Shown: positions 1 through 26,177, counted from the first letter of the stretch. The stretch is 64,000 bases of DNA from Pseudomonas synxantha BG33R (GCF_000263715.2 NZ_CM001514.1:3661674-3725673), one strand, 5' to 3'. Notes: generated by a model not told the origin, from the sequence alone. Translations and numbers: made by a program.

Positions 1-775
1 GCAGTTTGGCGTAATAGCGTTTGTCCGCCTCGCCGAGGATGGTGAAGTACACCTGCTGGCCGGGGCTGATATGAATCACATCCGCTTCCGAGACCTGGGC
101 CTTGACGGTCATGGTGTCCAGGTCCGCCAGCTTGAGCAGTACCGGTGCGAGCTGGCTGGCGATCACGGTCTGGCCTTCCTGGGTGACGATGCCCACTACG
201 TCGCCGTCGATGGGCGCGTTGATGCGGGTGTAGGCCAGGTTGACCTTGGCGGTGTCGATCTGGATGTGTGCGCTTTTGATCTGTGCGTCCAGGGACAGCA
301 GGTTGGCCTGCTGCACCTGGAAGCTTGATTCGGCGTCTTCGAAATCCTGGCGTGACACCGACTCGTCGGCCTGCAGGCCCTTGTAGCGTTCATAGACAGA
401 CTTGGCCTGCTTGAGCTGCGCGGCGGTGGCGCGGCGTTGGGCCTGGAGGTTTTCTTCGTCGACCTGGGCTTTGCGCAGGGTGTTCTGCAGGATCAGCGGG
501 TCGATTTCGGCTAGCCACTGACCCTTTTTTACCTTGTCGCCGACTTTGACTTTCAGCGATTTGAGCTGGCCGGAGACTTGGGCGCCGACGTCGACCTGCT
601 TGATGCCTTCGAGCAGGCCGGTGGCCAATACCGCGTTTTCGATATCGCCGCGTTCGGTGGTGGCGGTGAGGTATTGGGGGGCGTCGGCGGGGGCCTTTAC
701 GGTGTAGATGATCAGGCCGATGGCGACGGCCAATGCTGCCAGGAGGCCGATTTTGCGGAATTTAGACGTTTGCAT
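1..775 (-). CDS. macA: MacA-like periplasmic adaptor (5' part; gene runs off left edge)
   Basis: The first 258 codons of a membrane-fusion protein of the MacA type, the periplasmic adaptor that couples a MacB ABC transporter to an outer-membrane channel. Translation from the ATG at 775 begins MQTSKFRKIGLLAALAVA, an N-terminal membrane anchor at residues 7-25. A biotinyl-lipoyl half-motif follows (VGAQVSGQLKSLKVKVGDKV, about residues 66-85). Then come a long coiled-coil hairpin rich in Q, A and K (about 100-165) and the returning lipoyl half (INAPIDGDVVGIVTQEGQTV). The gene lies downstream of the NRPS genes on the same strand, the place macAB holds in viscosin/massetolide clusters, so lipopeptide export is the likely job. 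The RBS is weak (AAGAAG). The C-terminus and the partner macB lie outside the window. Confidence 0.9.
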   Translation of the reverse strand, partial: MQTSKFRKIGLLAALAVAIGLIIYTVKAPADAPQYLTATTERGDIENAVLATGLLEGIKQVDVGAQVSGQLKSLKVKVGDKVKKGQWLAEIDPLILQNTLRKAQVDEENLQAQRRATAAQLKQAKSVYERYKGLQADESVSRQDFEDAESSFQVQQANLLSLDAQIKSAHIQIDTAKVNLAYTRINAPIDGDVVGIVTQEGQTVIASQLAPVLLKLADLDTMTVKAQVSEADVIHISPGQQVYFTILGEADKRYYAKL

Positions 776-874
776 GGTTGGCTTCTTGATTGAGTACAGA
801 TCCGTTATTCGGGTAGAGGCGGCATCGGGTTGCAAAAGCAGAGTGAGGTTTCATTGACTTGCACTGCTTAAAAA

Positions 875-900
875 TGTGGGAGGGGGCTTGCTCCCGATGG
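875..900 (+). repeat. REP half-element
   Basis: TGTGGGAGGGGGCTTGCTCC followed by CGATGG, the standard fluorescens-group REP. Its inverted partner appears to be the degenerate copy near 1629-1650, with the composite palindromic element between them. Confidence 0.85.
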
Positions 901-927
901 CGGCCTGACAGCCGACCAGGATGTTGG

Positions 928-1625
928 ATCAAAACGAGTACATATCCGTTATTTAGGTAACGGCCACTATTGGTTCCGCTCTTACAGCGGCTCACTTTTG
1001 AAAAGCGCAAAAGTAAGCAAAACGCTCTTGCCCCACCACTCGGCACCTCGCCTAGGCTCGGTGTGCCCGTAATCCGACAGGGATTTGGGGGGCCGCCGCC
1101 ACGCGCCATCCATGGCGCGGGGCGGCTAAACCGGCATCCCTGCCGGTTTCCCCCCCAAATCCCTGTCGAATTCCGGCCAGCGTGGTTTAACGGGGCGCCT
1201 AAGATCAAAAGCAGATCAAGATCAAGATCAAGGGCGGCTCGCTTCGCATCGTGGTTACCGGGGGCAAGCCCCCTCCCATACTCCTGCCATTTCTGACCCA
1301 CCTCGACAGCCAAAACCGGTCGGCTATAAGGCCGCCGCGCTGTGCTTTTGATCTGGGATCGCCCCGTTAAACCACGCTGGCCGAACGCGGACTTTGGAGC
1401 GTGGGTAACCCGGCAGGACGCCGGGTTAGCCGCGCTGGGCCATGGATGGCCCATCGCGGCGGCCCACGCTCCAAAGTTCGCGTTCGGGCACACCGAGCCT
1501 AGGCGAGGTGCCGAGTGGTGGGGCGAAGGCCTTTTGGTTACTTTTGGGCCTTTCCAAAAGTGACCCGCTGTAAGAGCGGAACCATAAGTGGCCGTTACCA
1601 AAGGAACGGATATGTACTCCGACAG
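928..1625. mobile_element. Nested-palindrome, MITE-like element with long imperfect inverted ends
   Basis: The left end (about 928-1070) and the inverted right end (about 1489-1621) align over about 140 bases with scattered mismatches. Shared blocks include GAGTACATATCCGTT, GGTTCCGCTCTTACAGCGG and CACCTCGCCTAGGCTCGGTG. No transposase frame is visible, so if mobile it would need help in trans. Its position inside what looks like a REPIN suggests insertion. I recognise the motif style as a dispersed repeat of fluorescens-group genomes, but I cannot name the family with certainty. Confidence 0.6.
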
Positions 1626-1669
1626 ACCGCAATCGGAAGCAAGCCCCCATTTGGATCGGTGTACAAGCA

Positions 1670-4600
1670 TCAAGACACCACCTCCCCAACCCCAACCCCT
1701 TCCAACCACCACTTGGCCAAACCCGAAACATTCGGCACCTTGAGCAAGGTGAAGTGATTACCCCCGCCATACCAAACCTCCAACCCACTCCCCTGCCCCC
1801 GCCACCCCTCAACCATCAACCCCTGCTCACGCTGGTTCCCCGCCGCATCCAAGGCCGGATCCTGCGCCAGCACCAGGCGCACCACCCCGTCATACCGCGC
1901 CTGCGGCCGATAAACCGTGCGCAACGCCGCCGCATAAGTACGCGCAGGCCCATCCATTGCATCCACGGCAGCACGCGCCGGCAGTAAGCCAACGCCGATC
2001 ATCCCCATATGCAACCACTGTCGCTGCGCCACCTCATCGCGCCCGGCGAAGTCCACCGGATCAATCCCCAGCGACTTCCCAGCCGCCAACTGCATCGCCT
2101 CGATCAATCGCAACAGCGCCGCCGTCGAGGTATAGGGCTTGCCATCACGCCCCGGCGCCTCACTGTCGATCACTGTCAAAGAGCCCACCTCGCGCCCCAT
2201 CGCCTGCAAGCGCAGGGCCATTTCCAGCGCGACCCAGCCGCCAAACGAATGCCCGACCAGATGCACCGGCCCGTCCGGGCACTCCTGCTCCAACGCCGTG
2301 AGATAACACCGCGCCGCCGCTTCCACCTGGCTATGAGGCACCGCCTCGCCATCCAACCCACGGGGCTGCAGGCCATACAGCGGCCAATCACGTCCCAGCG
2401 CGTCGCTCAAGCCCACGAAACCGGTCACGCTGTCACCTGCTCCCGGCACGCAGAACACCGGGGCATAGCCGGCGCGCCCAGTCTGGATGCGCAACAACGG
2501 CTGATGGGCCGCGCAACTCACCGGCGTACTCGTCGCCAGCGCCTCGGTCATCGCCCGGCCCAGGCCCTGGATATGCGGCGCCTGCATCATGCTCTGGTGA
2601 TCCCCAGGCACGTGCACCTGGCGCAGTTGCCCGGGCGCCAAAGCCGTGTCCCAGCCCAACGCCATACTGCGTTGCGACAGTTCGGTGGGGCGCTGCTCGG
2701 CGCTGAACAAGTGCACCGGAATCGGCAGCGGGAACAGGCTGTAGTGGGCCAGGGCGTGCCCGTGCCCGACTTCGCGCTGAAGAAAACTCAACAGGTCCGC
2801 GTCCGACGCCTCCGCCATTTGCGCGTATAGCAAACCTTGATCGCGACAGCGTTGCAGCAGATCCGCAAAGTCCAGCTGTCCAATCCGCGCCTCCAGTTGT
2901 TCAAGGCTTGCCAGCTCATTTACACCTCCCTGTGCTTTCCAATAAGCCGTGCATTGCAGCAACAAATGCCGCTTGAATGCATCCGGCCCGCTCCAGCGCG
3001 CTTTGCCCTGGTCAGTCAGGCGCGGCACATAGCTGTCGATCAAACCGAGGAAGGCCACGCTTTCATCCAGCCCCAGCAGTTGCATGGCGATTTCATAGGC
3101 CAGCACCCCACCAAAAGACCAGCCCGCTACCCGATAGGGACCGTGGGGCTGAATCTCGCGGATCAGCCCGACCATGCGCGCCGCCAGGCCTTCCATGCTG
3201 TTCAGGTGGGCCTCGCCCAGCGCCAGCCCCGGCAGGCCGTAGATCGGATAATCACCCGGCAGATGCTGGCCCAGCGCCGGGAAATACACGTCCATGCCGC
3301 TGAACTCATGCACCAGAAACAGCGGTGCCTGCGCCCCGCTGCTGCGCACGGTAATCACGCGGGTGTCGGGCAGTACATCATCCCCGCGCTGACGCAGCAT
3401 CGCCGCGACGCCGGCCACGCTGGCATGTTGGAACAGCTCGGCCAACGACACCGGCAAACCGGCCTCGTCCAGCAGGTTGACCAGGCGAATCGCCAACAAC
3501 GAATGCCCGCCCAGTTCAAAGAAGCTGTCATGCCGCCCCACTTGTTCGAGTTTCAACACCTCGGCCCAGCGTTGCGCCAACGTCTGCTCCAGGGCGTCGG
3601 CCGGCGTTTCGAACGTGCGGCTGGTCGAGGCGTCCCAGGCAGGCACCGGCAAGGCGTTACGGTCGATCTTGCCGTTGGCGGTCAACGGCAATTGCTCCAG
3701 CGCGACGTAGGCAGACGGCACCATGTACTCGGGCAAGTGCGCGTGCAGGTAAGCCCGCACCGACTCGACAGCAACGGGTTCGCCCGCCCAGGTGAAATAG
3801 GCCACCAGGCGCTTGTGCCCCGGAACCTCTTCACGGGCCAGCACCACGGCATCCTGGATGCCTGCGAACGTCGCCAGTCGCGCCTGGATTTCACCCAGCT
3901 CAACACGAAAACCTCGAATCTTCACCTGGTCGTCATTACGCCCGATGCACTCCAGCAGACCGTCGGCCGTCCAGCGCCCGAGATCGCCCGTACGGTAAAG
4001 CAAGGCGCCTGGGTTGAACGGGTCCTGCACAAACTTTTCAGCCGTCAGCTCGGGGCGATTCAAATAGCCCAAGGCGACGCCATCGCCGCCAATGCAGATT
4101 TCACCGACGATACCCAGCGGTACCGGCTGCTGCTGCGCATCGAGCACATACACTTGGGTGTTGGAGATCGGCCGCCCCACCGGCACGCTGTCGGCATCAT
4201 CGGCAATCGTGTGCACTTCGCAGGTGGTGGCGTAAGTGGTGGTTTCGGTCGGCCCATAGCAATGCACCAGGCGCAACGCGGGTGCCTGCGCCAACAGCGT
4301 GCGGAACGCCGCCGGATCGGCCCGCTCCCCGCCGCACAAAAGGATGCGCAAGCCAGCCAGTGCCTGGGGAATCAACTGCACGTATTGGTTGAACAGCGCG
4401 GTGGTGACAAACAGCACCGTCACGCCCTGCAACGCCTGGGCGAAAGCGCTCGGATCGAGCAAGGTGGCGTGGTCAATCACCTGCACCTGGCCGCCATTGA
4501 GCAGTGGCCCCCACACGTCCATGGTGCTTGCATCGAACGCTGGGTTCGACGCAAAGGCCACGCGGTCGGCGGCATTGAAATCGGCATAGCCGTTGTTGAG

Positions 4601-7600
4601 CACCAGGCGCGTAATGCCGCGATGGGGCACCAGCACGCCCTTGGGCTGGCCGGTGGAGCCGGAGGTGTACATGATGTACGCCACGCTGTCCGAGGGTTGC
4701 GACAGGTCCGGGTTGTGGCTCGGTTGCGGGGCGAGACCAAGCGTGTCCAGGTCCAGGCGACGCACCCCGCTCTCTATGACGCAATCGCTGCGGGTCAGCA
4801 ACCAGGCCGCGCCACAGTCTTGCAGCATGAACCCCTGGCGTTCAGCCGGTGCATTCACGTCCAACGGCACATAAGCGGCGGCGCATTTGAGGATGGCCAA
4901 TTGGCTGACCAGCAACTCCAGCGAACGCGGCAGCAGGATCGCCAGGTGATCCCCAGGGCGCACACCCAGGCCGAGCAGGTGATGGGCCAAGCGGTTGGCG
5001 CGGGTATTGAGTTCGCCGTAGCTCACCCGCCGCTCGTTGTGCACCAGCGCCACCGCGTCGGGACGCGCCATGGCCTGGGCTTCGAACAGGCGCTGCACCG
5101 TGTGCTCACGCGCGAATGTACGGGCGGTGGCGTTGAAGTGCTCAAGCACCTGTTGGCGTTCGCTTTGAGGCAGGATCGGCAAGCGGTTGATGGCGATATC
5201 GCGATGACCTTCCAGAGCCTGCACCACCTGCGCCAGCGCGATTTCCAGGTAGTCGCACAAGCGCCGGGCGCCCTGCCCCATGACGGTCAGGCTGAACCCT
5301 TCACCGAGGTCATCCACACTGACCGCCACGCCGTAGTGCGTGTGCTCCTCGGCCTTGAACAACTCAATGCCCTGCCACGCCTCGGCCACGCCACCGGCCT
5401 GGGGTGCGCTGTGACGATAGTTGAACAATACGCTGAACAACGGCGTCGCCACCGGCACACCACTGCAACGCTGGGCCAACGCCAGGGGCGCATGTTCATG
5501 ACTGAGCAACTGAGTCAGGCGCCCATGGGTGGTACGCAGTGCCGTCAGCACTGAGTGCTCCCCCAGGTCGACCCGCAGCGGCAAGGTATTGATAAATACG
5601 CCCATGGCCCGCTCGGCGCCTTCGCCGCCTTGCAGGCGGCCGAGCATCACCGTACCGAACACCACCTGCTCGCGGGCGCACACCTTGCCCAGGACGTGGG
5701 CCCAGGCCAAATGCATCACGCTGGCCGCACTGACCCCCGCCTGGCGGGCCTGGCTGCGCAGGCGTCGGCTCAACGACAGGTCGAGACCCACGCGTACGTT
5801 TTCCACGGCCCCCAGATTGGGCACCTCGGTGGGTTCGTCGACCTCACCGAGCATCTCGCGGAAAAACATCTCGTGATCCTCAGCGCCCAAACGGGTCTGG
5901 GCCACGTAGTTGCGATACGGCACGGGCGCGGCCAGCGTGTCCTGAGTGCCCAGCAGAAACGCCTGCATCTCGTGCTGCAGGATATCCAGGGCAACGTGGT
6001 CCATCACCAGGTGATGAAACAGCAACGTCGCGACCACCCGTTGCGATTGCTCGGCGTACACCAGCCGCATCAGCGGCGCCTGGCCAAGGTCCAGGCGTGG
6101 CGGCAGCGGCCCGCTCTCAACGCTTAGCCGGGCGTGGCGCCACACCACCTGCACCGGTTCTTCCAGGCCATCCCAATGCAAGGATGAACGCAGGATGTCA
6201 TGACGCTGGATCACCGCCTGCAATGCGCTGGCGAAGGCCTCCAGGCGTGCGCGACTGTCAAAGGCAAACTGCGCCTGTAACACATAGGCGTCATCACCTT
6301 GCACAGCGCGATGCTGATACAGGATGCCGGCCTGCAACGGCGCCAGCGGGTAGATATCCTGCACATTCACCGCACCGCCGGGGATGCTGGCGACGATGCG
6401 CTCGATGGCCGCTTGATCCAGGCTGACCAGCGCCAGCATGTCTGGCGTGATGCGCACACAATCGGCCGCAATGCCATTGGCCGGTACCGCCACTTCACGC
6501 CCGCCGCCCAAAGCTGCCGCCAGGGCAGCCAAGGTCGGTTGACCAAACAGCACTTTCACGTCCGCCGACAAGCCCAGGCCGCGCATACGCCCGATCAGGC
6601 TGACCGCCAGCAACGAGTGGCCGCCCAGTTCGAAGAAGTTGTCGTGCCGGCCCACGCGTTCCACGTTGAGCAACTCGGCCCACAGCGCGGCCAAGGTGAT
6701 TTCCGTGTCGCCCAGCGGCGCCTCGTACTCGCGCACCACCAACGCCTCCAGGCCCGGTGCCGGCAATGCCTTGCGGTCGAGTTTGCCATTGGGGCTCAGC
6801 GGCAGCGCATCCAGGTGCACGAAGCTGGCCGGCACCATGAACTCCGGCAGGTGCAGGAGCAAATGGGCGCGCAGGCTTTCAGTTTCGCTCGGCACGCCGG
6901 TGTAGTAAGCGATCAGGCGCTGCTCGCGGGCAATCACGGCGGCTTCCTGCACCGCCGGATGCTCGGTCAGGCGTGCCTGGATTTCGCCCAGCTCGATGCG
7001 CAGGCCACGGATCTTGACCTGGTCATCATTGCGCCCCAGGTACTCGATGTTGCCATCCGGCAAGTAGCGCCCGACGTCACCGGTGCGGTACATGCGCCCA
7101 GGGGCAAACGGGTCATCGAGGAAACGCTCGGCGGTCAGTTCGGCACGGTTGAGGTAACCCCGTGCGACTTGCACCCCAGCGATAAACAATTCGCCCACCA
7201 CGCCCAACGGCACAGGCTGCAACTGCCGGTCCAGCACGTACATGCGCGTGTTGGCGATCGGCTTGCCGATGGGGGTGTTGTCGGGCACGTCAAAGTCTGC
7301 GCAGTGCCAGGCAGTGACATCCACCGCCGCTTCGGTGGGCCCATAGAGATTATGCAACTGGCTGCCCGGCAACTGTTGCTTGAAGCGGCGTACCAGGCTG
7401 CCCGGCAAGGCTTCGCCGCTGCACATCACCCGCACCAGCCCGCCCGCTTGGCTGACGTCACCGTGGGCGAGGAAGACATCGAGCATCGACGGCACGAAGT
7501 GCAAGGTCGTGACCCCTTCGGCTGCGATCACCTGGCACAGGTACTCAGGGTCTTTATGCCCATCCGGGCGCGCCATCACCAGGCGTGCGCCGGTGGACAG

Positions 7601-10600
7601 CGGCCAGAAGAATTCCCACACCGACACATCGAAACTGAACGGGGTTTTCTGCAACACCGTATCGCCTCCCGTGAGCCGGTATTCGTCCTGCATCCACAGC
7701 AGGCGGTTCACCACCCCGGGGTGTTCGTTGATCACGCCTTTGGGCTGGCCGGTGGAGCCGGAGGTGTAGATCACATAGGCGGCCACCCCGGCCACCGCTG
7801 GGTTGGTGATGGGCTGGTGCTGCCAGGTGGGCTGGTCCAGATCGAGCACCGGCACCTCGCCCAGCAGCCCGAGGGTGCTGCCCTGGGCCAGCACCACCGC
7901 TGGCGCGCTGTCGTGCAGCATGTAGGCGATACGCTCCAGCGGGTACGCCGGGTCCAGCGGCACATAGGCGGCGCCGGCCTTGAGGATCGCGTACAGGCCA
8001 ATGACCATGTCCAGGCCACGCTCCACGCAGATCGCCACCCGCGCCTGCGGCTGCACGCCGAGGGCTTGCAGGTGGTGGGCCAGTTGGTTGGCGCGAGCGT
8101 TCAGTTCGGCGTAGGTCAGTTGCTGCTCGCCGGCCTTTACCGCCACGGCCTGCGGCGTGCGCAGTACCTGCGCTTCGAACATACCGTGCAGGGTCTGGTC
8201 GAGCGGGTAGTCCACAGTGGTAGCGTTGAAATCCACCAGCAACTGCTTGCGCTCACGCTCATCCACCAGCGGCACATGCGCAAGCACCGCCTGGTCGTTA
8301 GCGACCATGGCCTGCAACACGCGGGTGAAGTAGCCGAGGTAACGCCGTATCGTCGATTCATCGAACAGCGCCACGGCATATTCCAGCGCGCCGAGAATAC
8401 TGCCCTGCACTTCCCCCAGGTTCAGCGACAGGTCGAACTTGGCGAAGTGACTGTTTTCGACAATGCCTTCCAGGGCCAGGTCGCCCAACGCCAGGGTCGG
8501 CGCGCTGCTGTCCTGCCAGCTCAGCAGGGTCTGGAACAGCGGGCTATGGGCCAGGCTGCGCGGCGGCCGGGTGATTTCCACCACCTGTTCGAACGGCAAA
8601 TCCTGATGGGCCTGGGCCGCCAATGTCAGCGCCTTGACCCGAGCCAGCAGGGCCTCGGTGCTCAACTCGCCTGAGGTGTCGATGCGCAGCGCCAGGGTGT
8701 TGACGAACAAACCGATCAGCCCTTCCACCTCGGTGCGCGTGCGGTTGGCCACCGGCGTGCCGATCACCAGCTCAGGCTGCCCGGACAAGCGCGCCAGCAA
8801 CGAAGCCCAGGCGCTCATCAAGGTCATGTACAGGGTGGTGCCATGGCGCTGGCTCAAGGCCTTGAGCCCGGCAGTAAGGCGTTCGTCCAGGCGCACTTCG
8901 ACGCTGCTGCCGGCGTAGTCCTGCTGCGTCGGGCGCGGGCGGTCGGTGGGCAGGGTCAGCAACGCCGGCGCGCCGGCCAGGGTCTGCTGCCAATAGGTGC
9001 TTTGGCGGTGCAACACTTCACCGCTCAGCCACAGGCGTTGCCACACGGCAAAGTCGGCGTACTGGATCGGCAAGGGCGGCAACGGGTCGGATTGGCCGTG
9101 GCTGAAGGCTTGGTACAGCGCCATCAGTTCACGGGTCAGCACGCCCATGGACCAGCCATCGGAGACGATGTGGTGCAGGGTCAGCAGCAGCACATGGTGA
9201 TCGTCGGCCATCACCACCAGGCGGCCGCGCAGCAACGGGCCACGCTCCAGGTCGAAGGGCGCCGAGGCTTCGCCGTGGATCAGCGCGTCCAGCGCCTGTT
9301 GCGGTTGCGCGTGGCAACGCAAGTCTTGCACCTGCAGCGGTAACACCTCCTCGGCCGGCACGATCAGCACCTGGGCCTGGTCGCCGTGTTGGGCAAAGCG
9401 GCTGCGCAGGGTTTCATGCCGCGCCACGATCCGCGCCAGCGCCCGTTGCAGTGCCTGCACATGCAACTGCCCGCGCAAACGCAGGCCGATAGGAATGTTG
9501 TAGGCGGTGTTGGCGCCCTCCATCAGCGCCAGGAACCACAGGCGCTGCTGGGCAAACGACAGCGGCATCTCTTCATCACGATTGGCCGGCAGGATATCCG
9601 GCAAGGTGCTGCGCCCGGCCTGGGCCAGCAGTTCGGCGACCGCTGCCAGTTCGGCGTTGGCGAACAGGTCGCCCAACGCCAACTCGACCCCCAGCCGCTG
9701 GCGGACCTGGGAGACCATGCGCATCGCCAGCAGCGAGTGCCCGCCCAACTCAAAGAAATGGTCACGCCGCCCGACCCGTTCCACTTGCAACACCTCGGCC
9801 CAGATCTGCGCCAGCACGGTTTCGATCTCGCCCTGGGGCGCTGCGTATTCGCGGGTAAACACTGCGGCCATGTCCGGTGCCGGTAGCGCCTTGCGGTCGA
9901 GCTTGCCATTGGTGGTCAGCGGCAGCGCGTCGAGCTTCATGAAGGCGACCGGGACCATGTAGTCCGGCAACTGCGCCACCAGGTGAGCGCGGATTTCGCC
10001 TACCGTCAGCGCGTCAAGTTGCGGGTTTTCGGTGAAGTAGGCCACCAGCCGCTCTTCACGCACCAGCACCACCGCTTCCAGGATGCCAGGCAATTGGTTG
10101 AGCCGGGTTTCGATTTCTCCCAGCTCAATGCGCACGCCACGGATTTTGACCTGGTCATCGTTGCGCCCCAGGTAGTCGAGCGTGCCATCGGGCAACCAGC
10201 GCACCAGGTCGCCGGTGCGGTACATGCGCCCGGGGTTGAATGGGTCGCGCAGGAAGCGCTCGGCGGTCAGTTCCGGGCGGTTCAGGTAACCTCGCGCCAC
10301 GCCCTTGCCGCCCACGTACAACTCCCCCGCCACCCCTAGCGGCACCGGGCGCTGGTGTTCGTCGAGCACGTAGACGGTGGCATTGGCGATGGGCTTGCCG
10401 ATATGCAACGGCTGGCCCGCCTCGACCTTGCCCGACGTGGCGACCACCGTGGCTTCGGTGGGGCCATAGTTGTTGATCAATTCAAAGCGCTGCGCCCGGC
10501 CGAACTGGCGCAGGCGATCGCCGCCGACCAGCAGGGTGCGCAATGTCGGGTGCTCGATAGTCTGGCTGAACGCGTACTCGGCCACCGGCGTGGGCAGGAA

Positions 10601-12993
10601 GCTTACGTCCAAAGGCTGTGCGCACCACCAGGCCAGCAGCGCGTCGATATCTTCAGCACCGTCATGGGCCGGCGGCAGGTGCAGGGTGGCACCCACACAC
10701 AGCGCCGGCCAGACTTCCCAGGCCATCGCATCAAAGCCGAAACCGGCAACACTGGCGGTATGCCGCCCGGCGCGCAGGTCAAAAGCGCTGCAATGCCAGT
10801 CCACCAGGTTGGCGACGGTGTGGTGCTCGACCATCACACCTTTGGGCAAGCCGGTAGAACCCGAGGTGTAGATCACATACGCGAGGTTCGTCGGGCCGAC
10901 AGCGACCTTGGGGTTGCTCGCCGAGTGATGCTGCCAGGTGAAGCGATCGAGGTTGATCACCGGCACCTCGATCTCGGGCAAACGAGCCAGCAACGCGTGT
11001 TGGGTGAGCACCGCCACCGGGGCGCTGTCGCTGAGCAAGTAGCTCAAACGCTCGGCCGGGTGGGACGGGTCTACCGGCACATAACCGGCCCCCGCCTTGA
11101 GGATCGCCAGCAGCCCGGCCAAGGTGTCGAGCCCACGCCGCGCCACAATGGCCACGCGATCATCGGGCCGAACCCCCAGCGCCAGCAGATGATGGGCCAG
11201 CAGGTTGGCTTGCTGGTTGAGTTCGGCGTAGGTCAGTTGCCGCCCTTCGTGCACGGCGGCGATGGCGTCCGGCGTGAGCGCAGCCTGGGCTTCGATACGC
11301 CCGTGCAAAGTGGTGCCTTGCGGGAACACTGCCTGGGTGGCGTTGAACTGTTGCAACAGCAGGCGCTGTTCGGCGGCGGGCACTACCGAAAGTTGGTCAA
11401 GCGCAGTGTGCGGCGCCTGCTCCAGCGCGGTGACCAGGTTTTCCAGCGCGGTGTGCAGGTAGGCGCAGACGCGGTGGGGGTCGACCTGGGTGCTGGCCAG
11501 CAAACTCAGGCCGAAGCCTTCGCCCAGGTCGTCCACACTCAGGGTCAACGGGTAGTTGGTGCGTTCCTCGGCGCGCAGTGCGGTAATGCCGTGCCAGGCC
11601 GACACTGCCTCGGCACTGGCGGCGGGAGCGCTGTGACGGTAATTGAGCAGCGCACTGAACAGCGGCGTCGGGGCGATCACGCCGCTGCAACGCTGGGCCA
11701 ATGCCAGGGCCGCGTGCTCATGGCGCAGCAGCGTGGTCAAACGTGCGTGGGTGGCCTTGACCCCGCTGCGTACATCCTGGGCGTCGATATCCACACGAAA
11801 CGGCAAGGTGTTGATGAAGATCCCCAAGGCGCGGTCAGTCGCATGGCTGCCTTGCATACGCCCCATCAACACGGTGCCGAACACCACCTGCGCCTTGCCG
11901 GCCAACACCGCCAGTACCTGGGCCCAGCCCAGATGGAACAGGCTGGCGGCGCTCACCCCCAGTTGCCGGGCCTGCACGCGTATACGCTGCGCCAGCTGCG
12001 GCGCCAATGGCAGGCTGACCTCGGCAATGGCGCGAGCATCGCCCTGCACATCCTGCAGCCCGAACGGCAAGGTCGGCTCGACGATATCGCCGAGCATCTG
12101 CCGGAAGAAACTTTCATGCTCCTGCTCGCTGATGCCCAGCCGCGCCTGTGCCACGTAGTTGCGAAACGGTACGGCCTGGCCGAGGGCCGCGCCCTGCCCC
12201 AACAGACACGCCTGCATTTCATGGCATACCACTTCCAGGGCGCTGTGATCCATCGCCATATGGTGGAACAGCAAGGTAGCGACGATGCGCTGGTGGGTCG
12301 GGTCTTCAGCATGTACCAGGCGCAACAACGGTGCCTGGGTCACGTCGAGGCGATAATGACGGGCATCGAACAAGTCATGCAGTTGTGCGGCGATATCGCC
12401 GTCGGCCGGGTCGAGCATCAAGGCTTGCACCGGCAGGCGCGCCTGGCGCCACACCACTTGCGAAGGTTGCGCCAGGCCATCCCAGACCACCCCGGTGCGT
12501 AAAATGTCGTGGCGGTCCATCACGCTTTGCAGCGCCTGGGCAAACGCCTCGAAGCGCTCCAGGCTGTCAAACGCGAACTGCGACTGCATCACGTAGGGGT
12601 CGCCCTGCTCGGCGCTGGCATGGTGAAACAGAATGCCTTCCTGCAATGGCGCCAACGGATAGATGTCCTGGATATTCGCCACACCGCCCTGAACGGTAGC
12701 GATAATGCGCTCGATCTCGTCCTGGCTCAGGGTCGAGAGGGTCAGCATGTCGGGGGTGATGCGCTCGGCATTGGCGGGAATGCCATTGGCCGGTACGACC
12801 ACTTCGCCAACCTTGGCAGCCGAGTACTCACCGGCCTTGATCAGCTCGATCAGCGCCGGTTTGTGCTCGCGCAAGGCGGCCAATATTGCCGGGTCGCTCA
12901 AGGCTTGCCGGTTGCCGTTCACCGACAACTGTTCGCCCTTGAGCGCCAGTTGCACGTCCTTGGTTTTCAGGGTTGCCAGCAGCTCGAGGATGT

Positions 12994-12997
<4 letters not shown>
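1670..12997 (-). CDS. viscC: Viscosin-type NRPS, C-terminal subunit: 3 modules plus tandem TE
   Basis: A 3775-residue peptide synthetase ending the lipopeptide assembly line. It opens with a TubC-like docking segment (MNILELLATLKTKDVQLALK). Domain order is E/C (HH motif about 247)-A (YTSGSTG about 714)-T (Ser about 1085), C (HHIVSDG about 1276)-A (1745)-T (2125), E/C (2329)-A (2780)-T (3164), TE1 (GWSFGG about 3294), TE2 (GHSFGG about 3580). Pocket residues read by eye: DAWFLGNVV (Leu), DVWHMSLVD (Ser), DAMFLGCTY (Val/Ile type). E/C domains start with the ITPDM...VQDIYPLAPLQ signature and epimerise the residue delivered from upstream; the middle C domain is a plain LCL type. That predicts D-Ser6, L-Leu7, D-Ser8 and L-Ile/Val9, as in viscosin, massetolide and WLIP. 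The start is a GTG overlapping the viscB stop by four bases (GTGA), with GGAG upstream, so translation is probably coupled. Confidence 0.92.
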
Positions 12998-25911
<12,914 letters not shown>

Positions 25912-26177
25912 GGGGTAACCTGCCTGATAAGTCACGGTTTAAGAGAATGTCCGTATTCAGTTTTGCCGCTAGGCGCGGCGCCCTTGAAAAACAACGGGCG
26001 CAGCCGGGGGCCTGGAGAGGCTTCCGGCAGGCTTGGAAAATTAAGGGATTTGCACAGTGGGAGGTGACATGGGAAGCGGGGACACGTGTCGGGTGGGAGG
26101 GTTCCCGTGTTTGCTCGCGGGTCTTCAACTTTGCTGAGTTTTGCCAGTACTGCGGTGATGATCGCCCAAGTCACATC

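Larger units (their letters stand above)
776..1669. repeat. Intergenic composite repeat between viscC and macA
   Basis: This 894-base gap has no convincing gene; its open frames come from palindromic DNA. From the outside in it holds a REP half at 875-900, a degenerate inverted REP half at about 1629-1650, and long imperfect inverted arms at about 928-1070 and 1489-1621. Between the arms are perfect shorter palindromes: 1076-1092 with 1151-1167 (17-base arms), 1128-1136 with 1141-1149, 1173-1198 with about 1361-1384, 1382-1404 with 1463-1486, and 1406-1414 with 1420-1428. A short GATCAA tandem lies at 1214-1231. It could fold into strong RNA structures between viscC and macA. Confidence 0.8.

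Noticed and set aside
1214..1231. GATCAA tandem units as a possible CRISPR or VNTR
   Set aside because: Only about three short units with no spacers; no cas genes anywhere in the window.
762..1812. Several open frames in the viscC-macA gap
   Set aside because: They are translations of palindromic repeat DNA on both strands, without RBS or protein-like composition.
2837..5554. Long open frames on the plus strand opposite the NRPS genes (for example 2837-5554, 6299-8674 and 21139-25611)
   Set aside because: They are antisense shadows of GC-rich NRPS codons. They are rich in H, Q and R, lack RBSs and show no family features, while the minus-strand frames carry full NRPS motifs.
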